Below, piece after piece: positions 1 to 11,656 of a DNA stretch of 64,000 nt. Position numbers and translations under genes: made by a program. The notes beneath the pieces are model-generated. The model did no database searches. It worked only from the letters and a program-made list of their open reading frames with translations, and was not told the DNA's origin. The DNA is from Pseudovirgaria hyperparasitica (taxonomy: Eukaryota > Ascomycota > Dothideomycetes > Acrospermales > Acrospermaceae). Every line of letters begins with the position of its first letter. The stretch's first letter is position 1. The DNA is taken from positions 845,459 to 909,458 of the forward strand of contig NW_022985558.1 in assembly GCF_010093815.1 (NCBI RefSeq). The letters run 5' to 3'.

Positions 1-904
1 ACGCCTTGCGCTGACGACCGTAGCCACCGCCTTGTGCTGGAGGAGCACTTGGACCATGCTGATAGGCTTGCGAAAGAATGGGGAATAGGAAACCACCGGT
101 CTTTCCGGAACCTGTCTGGGCACAAGCCATCAAGTCACGGCCACCCATGACAATTGGAATAGAGTATTTCTGAACAGGAGTTGGAACCTTGTAGCCGGCC
201 AGCTCGATGTTACCAATAAGGTGGTCATCTAGCGGTGGGTTGGTGAAAGTAGTGACTGGTTCAGGTACACCAGTTCCAGATGCCTCAACGGGAATGTCGT
301 CGTACTTCTCAAAGTTGATACCAGTCTGCTGCTTAGATGGGTCGTTTGGAACGCCGAAGAGCTCACGCTCTACCCGCTGGTTTGCGGGGCCCGGAACGTG
401 CTTCCCGTCCTGCCATCGGCCATCGCCAGAGCCCTGGGCACGAGCACCACCACCTTGACCTCCACTAGGCTTTCCGTATGCATTTGGGTCGAAGGCAGCT
501 TTATTACCGTATCCACCGCCTTGATGGCCATTCTCGCGAGGAGTGAAGTTAGGAGCGTTAGCCCAGTTGCCACCAGGAGCAGGTCCACCGAAACGTCTGG
601 GATTACGTTAGTCAAATGGGAATTTGATAGTATAGGATCGAACTTGTGTCCATTTCACGTACCCGCCTTGTTGGTTATTTGCCCACGCACTACCGTTCAT
701 GCCGTTGTCACCACCGTTCATCATCGGTGGTGGGCCAGGTGCTGGTCCTGAGTTGATCGAGTTTGGTCGAGGTCCGTTGGATCGACCCCGAAGGTGAGGA
801 GGTATATAGGCAGACCGTTCATGGATTCCACCGTTTTGACCGGGGGCATGCTGAGACTCATTGAGACTGAGCCCGCCCATATTGAGTTGTGATGGATCAG
901 ACAT
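1..904 (-). CDS. DED1: ATP-dependent RNA helicase Ded1 (N-terminal part, runs off left edge)
   Basis: DEAD-box helicase that unwinds mRNA leaders during translation initiation in the cytoplasm. Exon 1 is 904-663 and starts [16 protein letters not shown]; the intron is 662-597 (GTACGTGA..CTAAC..CCCAG); exon 2 runs from 596 past base 1. The N-terminal tail is rich in Gly, Asn, Pro and Arg, with YIPPHLRG near residue 30, a motif typical of Ded1/DDX3. After it come the Q-motif ([14 protein letters not shown]) and motif I (AQTGSGKT, about bases 115-140), then the Ded1-type insert GGGYGRQRK at the window edge. The DEAD, SAT and HRIGR motifs lie outside. The start is the first ATG in frame with the conserved tail. 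Family identity is secure; only about a third of the protein is visible. Confidence 0.96.
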
Positions 905-2071
905 CGTGACAAGTCTAGGAAGTCGCGGAACGATTTCAGGAGGTAGCCTTGTGTAGGTTCGCGGTGAGCTGAATATAGTATTAAGTCGTGATGTTAAGCG
1001 TAACAACAGTGGCCCTACAGATCCGATGAAGGAATGTGTAGAGTACGGCCGTGTAAACGTTAAGATCAAGAAGTGGCAGAGAGTGAAACCTTGTGCCGGA
1101 AGTTGAAAACTAAAAGCTCTGTAATGACCTCTTCTTCAGGGAAAGACCGAAGAAACGAAAGAAGTCAAAAGAGAGAGCCTTAAAGAAACTGTGGCAAGGG
1201 AAACAAATTTAGTATCCGGGGGAGAATATTGGAGAGGTGGGTTGTGTGTAGAGAGAAGGAGTTGGTGGTCGAGAATTTGAGAAAGCAGATTTTGCGGCGA
1301 GGAGGCGACGCAGACCCGCAACGCTAGCGCGAAGTAGCCAGACCGCCATTACATCCTTGCAAGATCTACACCTGCGTCACAGTAAGCGCTGCGACCCTAC
1401 GAGTCTACTATCTATGACTATCTAGATCGCAGTGTCGCAGGATTTAATGACCACACTGCTCTTAATAGATAGCAAGAGATGCGTCCACCGAGATCTAGTT
1501 GCCTCATAGCACGGGGAATGTGCTTTCGCCGTTATCAAGATCACGCTCTACGATTTCCGAGGCTGAAGAACCTGCGAGGTGCTTGATTCCAACGCAGACC
1601 GGCGAAGGCTTCCAGTATTTTATTATGCACTCTGTATCTCGTGATATTTTTGAACCAATGACCAGACCTTCTTGAAGATACAGTCAGGACGGCATAGAAA
1701 TCAACCTAAGCTTACGATCAACCTGTTTCGTTTAGACGAGATTGGTGATTTTCACACGTCTCTGGTCAATTTCTTGTAGTTTGAGACCGCAGTATACACG
1801 GACCGAACGTAATAATGGTAATATCTAAGCAATGTGTAGAGTATGCGTGACAAAATGAATGCTTAGGGTGCTTATCATGCCTGAGGCTGCAAAGTCCTGA
1901 TTCGCTAAGTGGTTGAAGCTTACGTTCCAGCCGCGTCGCAATGACCTGAGTTAACGGGCGCCGATGAATTCACCTGCACCTCGTCTACCTCTACTCTACC
2001 TGCGCATCTCAACGTTTCATCTTCATTAAGTCTGTCCAAACACACGATCCGCTTCCAAGTATACCACTCTC
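905..2071. other. Divergent intergenic region DED1 / IES1
   Basis: About 1.2 kb between two divergent genes. The DED1 side (905-1320) is pyrimidine-rich on the minus strand, as expected for the leader of a highly expressed fungal gene. No convincing coding region, RNA gene or repeat was seen. Confidence 0.6.
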
Positions 2072-2122
2072 ATGAAAGCCATCTCAATTCTCAACTTGCT
2101 TGCGGTGCCCTTACCGGAATAG
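2072..2122 (+). promoter_or_regulatory. Upstream ORF in the IES1 leader
   Basis: An ATG at 2072 opens a 16-codon frame (MKAISILNLLAVPLPE) that stops at 2122, only 4 nt before the main start codon at 2127. If it lies in the mRNA, ribosomes that read it would have little room to reinitiate at the main start. Transcript start is unknown, so its role is inference. Confidence 0.4.
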
Positions 2123-2126
2123 TAAT

Positions 2127-4839
2127 ATGGACATCAAAGACATGGTGGACACACCAGCGGACAGTCCGAGTCCGCGGCGTGACAGTCAAGCCGTCACCAC
2201 CGCTGAACCGTCCGGCGAATCGCGCCCTCACCCCAGGTCTGTCAAGACTGAGGCTGCTGGACAGTTGGATGAAGACATGGACGATGATGTAGAGAAGACA
2301 GGTTCCGCTAAGGGCGATGATGCACCAATGTACACAGCAACGACAACGACGACGCGTCGCAATGCGAACGGTAGCGTATCATCCGTATATTCCGGCAATA
2401 AGATTAGACATTTGAAGAAGGAGGACGGCGTACCACTTTGGAGGAAAGATATTCAATACGATTTCCTTCGCCTCGTCTTTGAGGATGACAAGAGAGTCTT
2501 TCACAAAGCGTCGGATGGTAGTGGTGGCCACACTTTCGCCGATATCTATCTGGACGCCATGGCCAAGAGCAGCAAATGTAGCAAGATACTCAAGGACAAG
2601 CTCTTGACCGAGAGAGGCGCAGCAATCAACATGGCCATGGTCTGCTTACTGGTCAACGTAGGCAGGATGAACACAACCCTGAATTGTAAAGTCACAGACG
2701 ATGTGTGAGAGCGTAAGCTGACCTCCTATAGTCTTTCCTGAAATGCGCGCGCAACTCAGAACCTACCATGCGATTCCTTCATTGCAAGCACATCAAGACC
2801 CGAACGCGTACAAACAACTACAAGATGCTCCACGCCTCAAATCAATACTCAAGGGAGCGACAGAGGATACAGAGCAACCAAGCACTGTCGAAGACATCAA
2901 GTCGCACCGAATCCCCCGCACGAACCCTGTTAATCTAATATTTGTTCTTGCGCAGTATGCCCCGAAGATCTCTGAACTCCATTTTGTTCCTCCTCGGGAT
3001 TTCTTCGATTTGGTCATGAGAGAGACACTGAGCAGTCGCAGTAGAGCCACAGCGTTCTTGTGGCTGATGTGGTGGTATCTCGAGAGCAATTTTAGCAAAG
3101 AAGATGCAGAAAACAATCCGTTTGGTCCAGGATTACCAGGATCAGACGGAGATTCTACAAATGGCCTCCCGATCAAGTGCCCAGCTTTTGTAACAATGAC
3201 CCCTGAAGAAGTGGAGCAAGAGAACGTGGACACACAAGAAGAAAAGGACTTTGGCTGGCGTAAGAAGGAAGAACGGAAGCGTGAGTTGCCTTTAAAACAC
3301 TGTGCACATCGTTGCTGATAACAGATAGAAATTCTCGCGAGTGACATGGCTCCCGTTGTAACCGGCCCTAAGAGAGCTAATAAGAAAGGTAATTATGATT
3401 TCTATCCTGCTTTTGTAACGTTGCTCGCGCAAGCGAGAGTGTATGCAGAGCTCATGCCGCTCAGATGGGGCTACCGTATTGTATCACAACCTTGCGAGAT
3501 ATCATGCGCTTCGATTTGATGTCGCTCCAGGTCTATGCGAGCTGCTGGCTGAAGGAGCTCCTACCCAGCAAGCGCTTCAGCTATTTCAACATTTCTGTTT
3601 CTGCGAGTGTGGCACGGTCTACTAACACGCTTCCGTAGTATACAATCAAAATCCTGTCTTCTCAGTCAACGATGCCGAAACAGCTTCCCCAGGTCGAGAA
3701 TTCCAGTCGCCGATACCGAACAGTAAGTATATCTGTCACAATATGACATCCGATTGTGTGCTAACGAGGTCGCAGGTCGTGGATCGCGTCTCAAAATACA
3801 TAAACTTGCCCCCGACTACAACTCTGACACGGACCGGACGCGATCTGTTAGCCCTCCAGCTTCCCACTCGAAGTCTCAGCAGAACATGAACATTAACACG
3901 CTCCTCAACGATGACACCCCGGCTGCCACGCCTCCGACTGTTCCAGCGAGGAAAGGGCCCGGACGTGGCAATTGGGCCCGCAATCGGAACCCCAACATGG
4001 AGAAGAATCGCGGGTACGACCCTCACAATCGTACGTTCAAATCGCGAAATCTTCCACAGGACTCTGACAGTACAGCTATGGGCGGACCACATGGGTTCTA
4101 CCTGCCATTGAACGGGGCTGAGCCGGCGACGAAGCGATCGCGGCCCATCACAGCGCATCAAGCGGCGGTAGAGAAGTATCGTAAAGAACGTGTTGCGTAC
4201 ATTCTCGACACTCGATTGCGGAAACACTACGCTCTCGCGCGCAAGCATCGATCTAGGGATGGTGCTATGGCGCGTGCATGGTTGCGGTGCAAGATGATGA
4301 CGGAGGGCTACGACACAGACGACGACATGGTGGCACAATCGGAACGTGAACGAGCGGAACTACAGTCCATGGACCGGAACGAGCCGTCAGGAGGGCGTGT
4401 TCGTGCACCACCGCCAACGTTTGTGGGGCTACTCCCAATGCCCCTTGAACCGGATGATTACGGTGAGGAAGCACACTCTAGACTCAGCGTGATGCGCAAA
4501 GCAGGTCGCCGCATGGAACGCTGGGAAGAGGGTCTGGATGTGCCCACGCACAAGCAAGCATCTCGACGGCTCGAGGCAGAGAGACGACACGAAGAGGAGA
4601 TGGAAGAATATGGTGACGACGATGGAGTAGGTCGACCCCGTGCTGGAGCTTATGACAGAAGCAGTCCGGTCAGAGACGAGATGGACGAAGACGGAGGCGA
4701 CGATGAGGCGGACGAGGAGCTTGACGATGAGGACCGCGAGATGCTTGGCGAGATTGACGATGTTGGCAGCAGTGACGAGGATGAGGAAGCGGATGTAGAC
4801 GAGGGAGAGACGATGGTTGGCGTGGAAGTTACAGGCTGA
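2127..4839 (+). CDS. INO80 chromatin-remodelling complex subunit, Ies1-like
   Basis: Predicted nuclear subunit of the INO80 nucleosome remodeller. Exons: 2127-2685, 2732-3280, 3329-3388, 3639-3722, 3776-4839 (771 aa). The conserved core follows an acidic, Ser/Pro-rich leader: IRHLKKEDGVPLWRKDIQYDFL, then KSSKCSKILKDKLL, then across the first intron MNTTLNFFPEMRAQLRTYH, then NPVNLIFVLAQYAPKISELHF and FLWLMWWYLESNF. This run is what I recall for fungal INO80 subunit 1. The C-terminal half is low-complexity, basic, and ends in a long Asp/Glu tract (4600-4835). Intron 3 (3389-3638, 250 bp) is much longer than the others and could hide another exon, so exons 3 and 4 are the least certain. The start at 2127 is the first ATG in frame with the core. 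Confidence 0.78.
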
Positions 4840-6514
4840 TGGCTGGCGTCTCTTGCGTACGAGATTTGAAACTCATGGTCATGGTGGGTCGGTCACTGGA
4901 GGCATCGGTATTCACATGAGGTATTCGCGACGATAAGATGGATGCTTGGTTAGGGCTGGGGCTCCTGTTCTAGGTAGGCAGAGGTGGTTGTATCAACATC
5001 TTGTGCGATGTGCATCGTGCAACTTTTCTCGAAGAGGTGCTAGCGTCCTAAACTCTCCATAGCAACGGATATCCCATCTCGTCCGAGAGTTGGGCCTTGA
5101 AGCCAGCAATAAATTGATGAACGGACTCGGACGAATGCGCGGACCGGGCTGGCCGGTTTGTAGGATGAATAACCTTGGAGGAGGCTTGCAGCGGACGACA
5201 AGCCCGGTCACGTGCGATGCTATGCCTGATGCCTGATGCATGATGCACCCTGCCTGCTTGCCCGGTCTGAAACTATCGGCGTGCAGGGCGGGCCGATCTA
5301 CCGACAGCAAGCGAGGTAGGGCTCGCCAATATTCCACAACTAGTTAGCTGCTGTTCGAGCCCCTTTATCCGTGCACCTATGTGGTCGATTTGACTCGGCC
5401 GAGTACCGCCGAGGGTCACCTAATCATTTTAGTTGTCGACTTATTAGGTGGCATGTCCAAATATGCCCATGTGGCTCTCTATACTTTGTGAAAGAATTGC
5501 CTATATGTTGTACTTGGACCACGCCACAACCACGGTTGCAACAACACACAGAGCGTGCTCGCATCATGGCACTGGATTTGTATTAGTTCAAGTGCGGGTG
5601 AGTCATGAGAGCTACATACCTGGTACCTAATCAGGTAACTATTTATTCCAATGACGCGTCGGCGCCTTTTCCATCAGCCTTGCGGAAACTTGACGAAGCC
5701 CCGTGTGGCTTTTGTCAAAGGCTGCCGAAACGGTGCAATTTGGCCGTGCGTGCGGCAACTTTACTATTGTTATGCAGCGTGTTATTGGCTTTTTCTGCAA
5801 TCGCGTGGTGCTGGATGTGTTTGATCCGACCGGATTCTACTCGCGCGCTCAAAACCCGCCCGGGCTGGTCTAAGACTCTCTGGCTGAATGGTGAATGCTT
5901 GCTGATGGTCTACAACTAGGTAGTGGCAGTTGGATCTAATGTGCCCTCGCTGTTTGCTCCAATCGTATCCATGACTTACTCGGGTAAGAATGGAGACGTA
6001 GCCAATGCCCGTCCCGCTTATCTTCGTCCGGAATCATGAATCATCGTCCATCGTGTATGGGCCATGGTCCATCATCCATCGTGCGTGCGGCGATATGCAT
6101 AGCGAACGAACCACAGGCATCGCCTGGAGGATCGCGTGCGGACCTGGAGGAGATCTGACAAGACCCTTTTCCATTCCGGAACCCACATAACAATAACGGC
6201 AGCGTTGTATTCGTGCGTCGCCGTGTTGCAGGCTCGATCCTAAAATTGCAACTGCGACTGCTCACTAGTTCTCTTTTTTCCCGTGTCTCGTCCATACGGA
6301 GTGTATATAGTCTCCTGGCCCTGCGCGCTGATGCTGCCTGGCTCTGTTTCGATTCACTCCAGCCAAGCTTCTCTCTCAAGCCTTTAAGCTCTTAAGCTCT
6401 ATAGCTCCGAACCCAGCGTCGTGCTAGATTGCTCTCAAGGGTCTCTGCACCCTCAATCTGGATCCCGGTCACTATCACGACTATCCCACCCAGGGCTCGC
6501 TCCCCGTCGCAAAA
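4840..6514 (+). other. Intergenic region and promoter of the MFS gene
   Basis: 1.7 kb without a recognisable gene. It holds short degenerate repeats of TGATGC/CATCC type (about 5220-5245 and 6040-6085). A TATA-like element TATATAG at 6304-6310, 205 bp before the MFS start, is followed by a CT-rich leader, a common arrangement in filamentous fungi. Confidence 0.55.
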
Positions 6515-8306
6515 ATGTCAAACAATCTTGCCCCCTCCGCAAGCACCCACTCCAACGACGAAGCTGCCACCGACTGCGAGAAGTCTGCCGTCAACTCAGT
6601 CTTCGATCAGAAAGATGTCCCATCCGAAAACGCATCGAACCATGCCGTCGAGGAAAAGTTGGCTGCCGAAGCAATCACCGGTGTCTCGGCCGATGCCTTG
6701 ACTGAGGACGATATGGTATATCCAAAGGCATGGAAACTGGTCCTGATCTCCATTGCTCTGTGTCTAGCCGTCTTCTGCATGGCCCTCGACAACACTATCA
6801 TATCCACCGCAATTCCTCGAATAACCGTTCAATTCGATTCACTTGGCGACGTCGGCTGGTACGGCAGTGCCTATCTTCTCACAACATGTTGTTTCCAGCT
6901 CATGTTTGGCAAGCTTGTAAGTACTCTACTCTTGCAATGACCGTACCATCTGCTCACAATATGCTCAGTATACCTTCTACTCCGTCAAATGGGTCTTCAT
7001 GATTGCTCTATTCATCTTCGAACTCGGTTCGCTGATATGTGGTGTGGCTCCCAGCAGTGTGGCCCTGATTGTTGGTCGCGCAATTGCTGGAATCGGATCT
7101 GCTGGCCTCTTCTCGGGCGCAATCTTGATCATTGCCATCAGTGTACCCTTGAGGCAACGTGCAGCCTACACTGGTCTAATAGGAGCTATGTATGGTCTGG
7201 CATCCGTTGCCGGTCCTCTGCTCGGTGGTGCATTCACCGACCATCTGAGCTGGAGATGGTGCTTCTACATCAATCTTCCCTTTGGAGGCGTCACCGCACT
7301 ATTCCTGCTCATCTTCTACACTGAGCCAAAACGCCCCAAGGTGGCTGCTGGAAGCGGTATCATGGCCAAGATCAACCAAATGGATCCAATCGGTTTTGCC
7401 TTCTTCGCACCCGGCATCATCTGTGTACTCCTCGCTCTGCAATGGGGTGGCTCAAAATACGAATGGAGCAACGGCAGAATCATTGCCTTGTTCGTACTGT
7501 TTGGCGTCCTCATCATCGGCTTCATTGTCGTGCAGTTTTGGAAACAAGACAGAGCCACCGTGCCCCCTAGAATCCTCAAAGACCGCAATGTGTGGGGTAG
7601 CGCAGTGTTCGGTGCCTGTCTAGGTGCCGCTTTCTTTGTCATGGTATACTGGATTCCTATCTGGTTCCAGGCAGTCAAAGGCTCTTCTGCCACTCGCTCT
7701 GGAATCATGAACATCCCAATGGTCCTCGGTGTCGTCGCCATGAGCCTAATCTGCGGTGGCCTCGTCACCGCCACCGGCTACTACACCCCCTTCATCTATG
7801 CCTCCGTCGTCTTCATGTCAGTTGGTGCCGGCCTACTCACAACCTTCGAGGTTGACACCGGCTCCTCCAAATGGATCGGATATCAAGTCATATTCGGCTT
7901 CGGCGTCGGCATGGGCATGCAAATGACCCTCATGTGCGTGCAAACCGCGCTCCCTCTCGAGGACGTCCCAATCGGCACCGCCATCGTCATGTTCACCCAG
8001 ATTCTCGGCGGCGCCCTCTTCATCGCCGTCGCCCAAAACGTCTTCAACAACCAGCTCGTCAAGAATCTCCTCACCATCGTCCCCGACGTCAATCCTGCTG
8101 ATGTCATCAGTGCTGGCGCGACTGGTCTCAAGGACAACGCTGTTCTTGCTCCTTACCTCGATGGCGTTCTCGTCGCGTATAATGATGCTCTGACGCAGAC
8201 GTTTTATGTCCCCGTTGCTATGGCTTGCTTGTCTGTTGTCGGTGCTGCTGTCATTCAGTGGAAGTCGATGAAGGGCAAGCCCATGGGTGCCGCGCATGCT
8301 GTCTGA
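6515..8306 (+). CDS. MFS multidrug/toxin exporter, 14-TM (DHA2/DHA14) type
   Basis: Proton-coupled efflux permease of the plasma membrane. Exons 6515-6916 and 6969-8306 give 579 aa; the intron (GTAAGT..TGCTCAG, 52 bp) joins FGKL to YTFYSVKW. A hydrophilic N-terminal tail of about 70 residues precedes TM1, which carries the drug:H+ antiporter-2 signature [13 protein letters not shown]. Further family marks are [16 protein letters not shown] (motif C-like region of TM5) and [13 protein letters not shown] after TM6. The length and number of hydrophobic segments fit the 14-TM family that includes fungal toxin pumps such as TOXA and aflT. No biosynthetic cluster genes surround it, so the substrate cannot be inferred; general drug or metabolite efflux is most likely. 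Confidence 0.92.
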
Positions 8307-8683
8307 GCTGCTGGGCGCTGTGGTTTGGTGTCCGATTCGCGTATATACCCAGTATAAATACTTCGTAATGATGGCACGGCCGTGAAAAAATCGTTTGGAT
8401 AGACCCGCTGTTATAATTGTAGTATATATAGACTACCGATACAATGGTATACCTTCTCTCCAACATTGTTTATGTGTGTGAACGGTTTAGATCATTGTGA
8501 CACATTCGAAATGGTTCCATTAAGTAGTGCCTCTCACGTGGTAAAAACAGCGAGTGTAGTAATATGGTGTAAAGTTGGTTGCGTAACCACGCAGTCCGAG
8601 AACCGGCAGTGAGGTGTACTTATGTAAATGGCTCGACCCAATGTATATATAACTCTTGATTTTGTCTAAAGGTCCAAGACTAT
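8307..8683. other. Convergent 3' region between MFS gene and cyclophilin B
   Basis: 376 bp between the 3' ends of two convergent genes. AT-rich with several TATATA/TGTATA stretches (8400-8420, 8640-8655), as seen in fungal 3' UTRs. No gene seen. Confidence 0.5.
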
Positions 8684-8901
8684 CTACGCAAGGCTCTTCT
8701 CCTTCAAACCATCCGGAGACTGAGATTCCTTCCTCGTCTTGACAAACATGACGACAACAGCCACGACGCCGCCAAGGAAAAGGAGTTTCTGAAGCGTAGA
8801 GAGTCCGCTAGTAAGACTCGAGGAGCTGCCGGTAAGCTTGTCGAGACTGTCAGACAGGGAGTCTGCATCGAGCGTCGAATCGGCGGCCTTGTCGGCAAGA
8901 T
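8684..8901 (-). CDS. cypB: Alternative 3' coding exon of cypB encoding a membrane anchor
   Basis: Continues the frame after VPDE as [20 protein letters not shown], then a predicted transmembrane segment followed by [11 protein letters not shown] and a stop at 8684. The acceptor TTTCTTTCAAG at 8902 has a strong pyrimidine tract (about 30 nt upstream). Used only if the 172-bp intron 9073-8902 is removed; otherwise it is 3' UTR. Confidence 0.6.
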
Positions 8902-9988
8902 CTTGAAAGAAAACAAGGCAGCATCAGCATTTCCCCACACAACCACACACACGCACACAGACGACTCGCGGAGAAAGAGGAGGACAGGTAAGTAGCAGAG
9001 AGAGAGACAGAGAGAGAAGACTGCGGTGTGCGGAAAATTTTTGTTTGAGTTTTTCACAACTCCTTGTGGATACCTTCGTCTGGTACTTCCAACTCGCCAC
9101 TCTTCTTGATCTTGACCGTCTTGGCGGGCTTGTCGCCGGCGCCCTTCTCGACGTTCTCGATCTTCTCGACTATCTCGTAGCCCTCGAGCACCTCGCCGAA
9201 CACGACGTGGCGTCCGTCGAGCCAGGATGTCACCACTGTCGTGATGAAGAACTGGCTGCCGTTGGTGTCTTTGCCGGCGTTGGCCATGCCTGTGTATCGT
9301 GTTAGTCGCTGGTGCTAACATCCTCCTGGCGCGAAAAGGGGAGGTGGGCAGCGAGATAACTTACTGAGAAGACCCTTGCGGGTGTGCTTTAGCTTGAAGT
9401 TCTCGTCGGCGAACTTCTCGCCGTAAATGGACTTGCCACCGGTGCCTGTGCGGATATTAATATTGCGGCAAAATGCAACACATGGGGACGTGGGCATGTC
9501 ATCGTACCATCGCCCTTTGTGAAGTCTCCACCTTGGATCATGAATTGCTTGATGACACGGTGGAACGTCGAGCCCTCATATCCATAACCCTTCTCACCAG
9601 TAGCCAGGGCGCTGTTGTATAACGTCAGATGAATGTCGTCGAAGAAAGAATGTTGGAATGTTTACCGGAAGTTCTCTGCTGTCTGCACATGCGTGTTAGC
9701 TGGTGAAAATAGAAGCCTGCATCGTCTTCACTACGTACCTTGGGGACAGTCTTGCCGTAAAGACCAATTACAACGCGGCCAAGATCTTCCTCGCCATGCT
9801 GGATGTCGAAGTAAACCTGCGTCTTGTTAGAAACATGCCTGCGTAGCAGTGTGGAAGAGCTTTGTGTGTCTGTGTACCTTGTGGGTGATCTTAGGACCCT
9901 TGGTAGCTTCAGCAGTCTGCGCAAAGAACACAAATGCAAAGGTCAAAATGACCATAAGCGAGATCGCGATCCTCTGTATGGTATTCAT
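8684..9988 (-). CDS. cypB: Peptidyl-prolyl cis-trans isomerase B (ER cyclophilin), two possible C-termini
   Basis: Folds proline-containing secretory proteins in the ER. Common exons: 9988-9878, 9816-9739, 9682-9666 (17 nt), 9611-9508, 9445-9365, then 9289 onward. Residues 1-27 form a signal peptide ([20 protein letters not shown]). The cyclophilin core shows the active-site blocks [34 protein letters not shown]. Isoform A reads exon 6 to a stop at 9054 and ends GIHKEL, a KDEL-like tail (208 aa). Isoform B splices from 9073 (GTATCC) to 8902 (TTTCAAG) into 8901-8684, adding a Ser/Asp-rich linker, a hydrophobic segment [15 protein letters not shown] and a basic tail KTRKE (274 aa). Both readings stay in frame. 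The gene is divergent from uS13m across 258 bp. Function is secure; isoform use is inference. Confidence 0.94.
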
Positions 9989-10246
9989 GGTGATCTACAG
10001 AGTCTGTTGTAAAACGAGTTGGGGAAAGACTTCGAGTATTCGCAGACGTCTGCGGTTGAAGGCGTGGGCCGCTTAAAGCCATGGTGGCAGGATGGTTGGC
10101 TGTCGGAGGCCCTAGCTTCAGTCCCATCCCGCACGTGCATCTATGGCGGTCCGGATTTCTCGCGACGTCGGTGGAAGTTAAAGCCCATTGAGGACACCAC
10201 TCTGGATGTACCACGGCCTAGACAGTAACAAGTCCCCTGCCTCAAG

Positions 10247-10762
10247 ATGGTGAGTGAGAGGTTCGCATGCTGAGAACAATGATGCTGACTACAATAGGTG
10301 TTGCTCGCAGGCATCAACATGGACGGCGCGCAGCTCGCCAAGGTACGACTTCTGCACTCCAATGCCAAAATAAAGTGCATCGCTAAAGCCACGCAGCTAG
10401 CTCTCCAATCATTCTATGGCATCGGGCCCTCGGTATCGCAGAAACTGCTCGCGCGAAACTACATCCATCCATTGGCAAAGCTATCCTCTCTGCAGGACAA
10501 GCAGCTCGAGAGCCTGAACAACGCACTCGCCAGCATGAAGATCGAGAACGACTTGAGGCGTGAGATACGAGGCAATATAGCGCGGCTAAGAGATCTGGGC
10601 ACGTATAGAGGCAGGAGACATGCTATGGGTCTACCGGTGAGAGGACAAAGGACGCGGTGCCAGGTATGTGGACGATCCGGCGGTGGATTTTTTGACATAC
10701 GCTAAATGTCACGATAGAATTCAAGTGCTACGAAGCTCAACAAGGTTGATCGTAGAGGCTAA
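10247..10762 (+). CDS. Mitochondrial small-subunit ribosomal protein uS13m (Sws2 family)
   Basis: Contacts the head of the mitochondrial small ribosomal subunit and the decoding-site tRNAs. Exons: 10247-10249 (only ATG), 10298-10342, 10397-10663, 10718-10762; 119 aa, the usual length for organellar S13. Family marks: LALQSFYGIGPSVSQKLLAR (helix-two-turns-helix), REIRGNIARLRDLGTYRGRRH, GLPVRGQRTRCQ and the basic tail TKLNKVDRRG. The 54-nt intron 10343-10396 is a multiple of three without a stop, so its retention would insert 18 residues; removal restores the family alignment. The first intron follows the start codon directly. Shares a short promoter region with cypB. Confidence 0.88.
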
Positions 10763-11303
10763 ATACAGAAATGCGTCTGTAATGGTTGAATGTAGACAAG
10801 GAACAGGGAACCTATACGTATTCCATGCTGTGGAATATCGCATACATATATCGGGCGTTCTGTAAAATGTGATGTACAATACTGTATGCTTATACGAAGG
10901 GCTGATATTACCCACGAGGCAATAAAAGCTTATGGAGGACGGGACGCTGAAGTCCGGGCTGTTGAATAAGTTGGAAGGTCAGTTTGACTGTTAGAGAGCC
11001 AGCTTCTCGGATGGACCATGGGCACAGAATTGGTACTGGCCAAAGTTCGATATTTAAATAGTATGTATTTTCCAGCGAATACGTGCATGTTGGCTGCCAT
11101 GTCACGCACCTATGCGATGTCCGAGTGATTCATCACTCTTGTAGTCTTTGATTGGTATCCTCTCGTCCCTCCCACTGGGTTTCAGCTGGATTATGCAATT
11201 GCCCATCTTGTCCTCCAGCTCTGTGCGTATATTTTGTGTGTGTCTCCCCCATATTCCTTGTTCCGATTAACGTCAAGTTGTGCAATATTGGTAGCCGTTA
11301 AGA
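10763..11303. other. Convergent 3' region between uS13m and LSM6
   Basis: 541 bp between convergent genes. AT-rich, no open frame of note, no RNA gene recognised. Probably the two 3' UTRs. Confidence 0.5.
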
Positions 11304-11656
11304 TCACGAGTCGGCAGAGATGTACATGACTGTATTTGTCAGTGTCTCGTGCAAGCACATTCTTCTCATGGTTGCCCACCGTTGTTGCCTCTCAAAAATG
11401 CGTCGCCATAATTGCGCCGAGGTTTGCCATCGACTATTTCCTTGCACTGCTCGAGCGCGATGTTCATATAGCCATCGACAGATTGAAGGTCACCTGTCTG
11501 GTATGAGCCAATGTTCCAAACTGACATCAGGCTAACCTGGCATAGCTACTGACCTTTGTAGACGATGCCAGAATTCAGCTTAACCGTGACTGGAGCGCCA
11601 AGCATACTGCTCAAAAAGGTGGAGGGGTCGGTCTGGGGATCAGCGCCGTTTTCCAT
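11304..11656 (-). CDS. LSM6: U6 snRNA-associated Sm-like protein LSm6
   Basis: Part of the Lsm1-7 (mRNA decay) and Lsm2-8 (U6 snRNP) rings. Exons 11656-11554, 11493-11380, 11329-11304 give 80 aa, the normal length for LSm6. The Sm1 motif is seen in [32 protein letters not shown] and the Sm2 motif in RRNYGDAFLRGNNVMYISA. Introns are 60 and 50 bp with canonical ends. It is divergent from the Rad60-like gene with 279 bp between starts. Confidence 0.95.

Noticed and set aside
3443-3625. 60-codon open frame inside the third intron of the INO80 subunit gene, as a separate gene
   Set aside because: It lies between good splice sites of a conserved gene and matches no family; kept only as a possible hidden exon.
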